Assembly (NCBI GenBank): GCA_000711775.1
Contig: ARYC01001235.1
Location: forward strand, 1-64,000
DNA length: 64,000 nucleotides
From: Oxytricha trifallax
Taxonomy: Eukaryota > Ciliophora > Spirotrichea > Sporadotrichida > Oxytrichidae
Reading direction: 5' to 3'
This document shows, piece after piece, positions 61,087 through 64,000 of this stretch. Position 1 is the first letter of the stretch; each line of letters begins with the position of its first letter. The notes under the pieces were generated by a model. It was not told the DNA's origin and searched no databases. It saw nothing but the letters and a program-made list of their open reading frames with translations. The translations under genes were made by a program, and so were the position numbers.

Positions 61087-61726
61087 AATAATTTGGTGGG
61101 GGGGGACGATATTTGAACCAATGTTGTAGTATCTGAACCGAATGTATTTTATAATAGTTTAAATCTGTTTGCATGCATGCTTCTAGTCAATTTTAAGTTC
61201 GGAGAACAGGAATAAACATCTTATGATATCGAGGGATCACTTAAAAGGGTTGAAAAAGTTACAGTGAGTATCTGTTTTAATATATAATTTTACATAATTT
61301 TTATCTTTTTTACACATGTTTTTTTATTCAATTATTTTTTTATACTATAGAACATACACGAGTTGTTGTAGATGAAATATCTTGCTATGAGTTATATACT
61401 TACTCAATTCATTTATGCTAGAATATAAGTACTGATGGAGTTTCATTATCTTGATTGATGTCATCTACAACAACTCGTGTATGTTCTATAGTATAAAAAA
61501 ATAATTGAATAAAAAAACATGTGTAAAAAAGATAAAAATTATGTAAAATTATATATTAAAACAGATACTCACTGTAACTTTTTCAACCCTTTTAAGTGAT
61601 CCCTCGATATCATAAGATGTTTATTCCTGTTCTCCGAACTTAAAATTGACTAGAAGCATGCATGCAAACAGATTTAAACTATTATAAAATACATTCGGTT
61701 CAGATATCCTCCCAACCAAATTATTT
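61087..61726. repeat. Foldback, family eta
   Basis: Arms of about 250 bp with AATAATTTGGT edges; the left arm has about 25 extra bases after a G run. Inner arms include CATGCATGC. A loop of about 80 bp near 61375-61455. Confidence 0.8.
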
Positions 61727-61838
61727 AATCATTATTGATGTTAAAGATTTTTAGAAATTTATAAAAATATTATATATTTTTATGTATGATGTATGGGGAA
61801 ATAAAATTTCCAAAGGAGCAGGAAACTTCCCCCCTAAT

Positions 61839-62530
61839 TTCATTGTAGCTTATATTTTATAAGAGCGCTGTACCTCCCTCTGCGTATGATTTATAATACA
61901 TTTAAATATATTATGTTTTTTATTAGATTTATCATTTTCCTTTTATATATAAAAAATGTAGAAGCAGTATTTAATTGAGTAACAAAAATTATTTGAAATA
62001 GATAATTTTAAATTAAATAAAAAATTTAATTATGGGGTTTTAGAATGAGTTGACATGCTAATCATGAGGAAAAACCTTAGAAAAATAAACCAGATATCAT
62101 TTTTATGTTAAAAGTTGAAAATGACATAATAATAAGATTATCTGCCTTCAATAAGCACTAAAGCTTTCATGGATACTAACTCATATAATATTATACAAAT
62201 ATTAATGCATTTAATTTATTAGTTAAATAAATGAATAATTTTATTTGTATAGAGCAAATATTCTACAATAATTTTTATATAAATTGAAAATTTAAATGAT
62301 TGTTTTTTTTAAGATATATTCATATATTTAAATTGAATATTTAATATTTCTAATTTTTAATTAAATTTAAATTAATTGCAATCATTTAATTTAAATTCTA
62401 TATTTTTGTTTATTATTCAATCAAACATGAATATTATATTTAATTTTTTATTTAAAATCTTATTTTTAATAGCCTTTAATCCATAATATTAGTAAATATT
62501 TGATGGCTTTATGTAACTGATCTATTTTCT
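61839..62530. other. AT-rich spacer, nothing recognised
   Basis: No supported frame or repeat. Confidence 0.4.
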
Positions 62531-62534
62531 AATT

Positions 62535-62594
62535 CAGAGCAATCTAGGCAATCCAATCTTTAAGTGTTTCCTCAGGGATGTCTTGTCCAGGCAT
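62535..62594 (-). CDS. KB: kinase piece 5, isolated 60-bp segment
   Basis: Encodes MPGQDIPEETLKDWIAQIAL, exactly the segment missing between pieces 4 and 6 at 57887-58168. Its ends are the pointers ATGCCTGGAC and ATTGCTCTG, each repeated at the matching edge there. AT-rich DNA lies on both sides. The same segment in KC is at 38621-38682. Confidence 0.8.
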
Positions 62595-62752
62595 ATATAT
62601 ATTAATTAATATAAATAATAATTTAAAGTTTATTCTTTTATATTTAAATTATATTTTAATCAAATTATTTGTTTATTATTTATGGTAGTTTTATCTAACT
62701 TATTTAGCATTAAATCTCAAAATGTAAATAATGTGTAATATGTTCAATAAGG

Positions 62753-64000
62753 GGGTCTAAGTCGGTGGCAAAAAATAAAATATGATTTTTTTACCAAAAA
62801 ATGATAAATTTATGCTTAATATAAAAAAAATTTTCAATCAAAAAATTATTAATTAATTACTAACTAGTTAAATATCTCAGATATAGATTCATTTGCCTTT
62901 TATTAATTGATTTTTATATGTCTTCTCCATAATGCTTCCATTATAAAATCATTCAAATTTTCATCACTTACCGTACTATAAATATTTTAATATATCTTTT
63001 GAGTTAAAACCATAAGCTTTCAATTTAATTTGTTCCTCTAAAATTTCTAGGTCTTACATTTGCATTGCTATTCTAACTATCATCTTGAATTTCAAAATCT
63101 TAAAATTTAGTTTTTTCATTATCCTCATCTTCATCATCATCGTCATCTTCATCATTATCTTCTTCTTATTATTGATTTAATAAATTTTATTTGAGTTCTC
63201 ATGAACATATCTTTTATTGTATAATCCTGCTTATGAAACTGCATATTTTAATATGCACTAAATCCATCATGATGTATAGTCGATCCTACTTAAGAATATT
63301 AGTGTATTAGCGCCCATAAAGTATCTCTAGTTCTATCTTTAACAATAATTACTTTTGCTTTCTTAGCTTTCTTTCTATCATGTCGAATACCCAAATTTGC
63401 CTTTCAACTCTTATATTTCCTACTTAATTTCTAATTTAGCCTTCATCATGCAAGAATTTTCCATGAGTAAATAAACTTTCATCTACCTTCAATATCACCA
63501 TTCAGTATTTCATTTTCATCTTAGATGTGAAAAATCTCCATATACTTAGCTATCTTTTTTCTAACATCTTAGAAAGTAGTTTTGATTAATTTCTGATTTA
63601 ATTTATAATTGTACATATTTAAATTGTACTTTTTTGGGAAGAACTGTATCCCATTGCAAAATAGTGAAATACCAATAAATACCATGCTGATATTGGTTTC
63701 TGATGCTTGCGAAACATAAAAATAGTGATTAAATTGATTTTTTTCTCCTGCATGGTCGTTTACATTAGTATTCAACTTCATCTGGTGCATCTTTTCTTTT
63801 GGTTAACATCATATACTATCTGCAAACTTGACATTTTACGTCGTTTTCGAAAATGCCAATTTCTTATAGATCTGCAATTACATTTGATATATTTTTGATA
63901 AAACTCATTACATCCATTATTAATTAAAATGTTTTTACAATATCTGAATGTCTTTTTTGCCTTTACATTTCTATATCTATTATAATAACATAAATTTTAA
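62753..64000 (-). mobile_element. Merlin (IS1595-type) transposon, left end and most of the gene
   Basis: The end GGGGGTCTAAGTCGGTGGCA at 62753-62772 equals the beta MITE ends. The transposase gene lies inside. The other end is beyond the window. Merlin elements duplicate 8-9 bp, agreeing with the 8-bp duplications of the beta MITEs. Confidence 0.85.
62953..63917 (-). pseudogene. Merlin / IS1595-like DDE transposase, frameshifted
   Basis: ATG 63917; TGA 62953-62955. The N-terminal zinc ribbon is CQVCRQYMMLTKRKD with a later CKRPCRRKKS (CxxC, CxxxC). The catalytic core is KVDESLFTHGK (first Asp), then VFDMIERK, VKDRTRDTLWALI, VGSTIHHDGFSAYQ (second Asp in HHDG) and TNQIESLWFQLKRYI (Asn/Glu block). 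An acidic Asp/Glu-rich insert of about 30 residues precedes the Glu block. At least three frameshifts (near 63500-63540, 63340 and 63130) break it. Gln-TAA/TAG codons are frequent, so it evolved under the ciliate code. Autonomous relatives of this copy are the likely source of the beta MITEs. Confidence 0.85.

Larger units (their letters stand above)
60520..61838. mobile_element. Foldback-nest, family kappa, copy 1
   Basis: Outer edges GGGGGGAAGTTTCCTGCCCC (60522 on, with a second CAGAAGTTTCCTGCCCCC behind it) and the inverted GGAGCAGGAAACTTCCCCCC near 61815-61834. It contains two smaller foldbacks (60798-61064 and 61087-61726) side by side. No coding capacity seen. Confidence 0.55.

Overview
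The window reads as germline (micronuclear) DNA of a spirotrich, probably hypotrichous, ciliate of the Oxytricha/Stylonychia type. Evidence: (1) TAA and TAG are read as glutamine and only TGA stops (ciliate code 6); every recognisable protein here stays open only under that code. (2) Several elements have the known features of TBE transposons: ends built from C4A4C4A4 telomere-like repeats, 3-bp ANT target sites, a Tc1/mariner-type D,D34E transposase, a convergent '22-kDa' gene and a '57-kDa' zinc-finger/kinase gene. (3) One gene family is broken into small pieces that are out of order and partly inverted, with short shared repeats (pointers) at the breaks, as in scrambled hypotrich germline genes. 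The species is an inference. The sequence is very AT-rich; coding pieces stand out by higher GC.

Layout. 1-2434: right part of TBE A. 3.0-3.9 kb: decayed zinc-finger/MT-A70 methyltransferase gene. 4-9.8 kb: foldback elements, one with GC-rich cargo, and an unassigned gene. 9.8-15.3 kb: near-complete TBE B inside unusually long inverted arms. 15.9-18.3 kb: kinase-like gene P3, split by two foldback elements. 20.5-23.9 kb: a foldback and a GC-rich island. 24.5-31.0 kb: gene KA, a kinase joined to a dynein-light-chain-like domain, with the C-terminal half on + and kinase pieces on -. 31.2-35.5 kb: gene P1. 35.7-36.4 kb: MITE. 38.6-45.2 kb: gene KC, whose catalytic segment is split by TBE C (39729-44953); TBE C itself carries a foldback encoding an SF3 (Rep-type) helicase. 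45.6-48.9 kb: gene P2, with a TBE D remnant in one interruption. 49-52 kb: a foldback and a short TBE-derived MITE. 52.3-62.6 kb: gene KB pieces among MITEs and an unassigned acidic-protein gene. 62.75 kb to the end: a Merlin (IS1595-type) transposon whose terminal repeat matches the '8-bp TSD' MITEs elsewhere in the window.

How it fits together: two host-like families (K: kinase plus dynein light chain; P: atypical kinase-like) occur in three copies each and are interrupted by DNA that would have to be removed, and for K reordered, to give a working somatic gene. Much of the interrupting DNA is recognisable mobile elements. All transposon genes seen have frameshifts or insertions and look decayed. 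No tRNA, rRNA or CRISPR was found. Coordinates of pieces and element edges were read by eye and may be off by a few bases.
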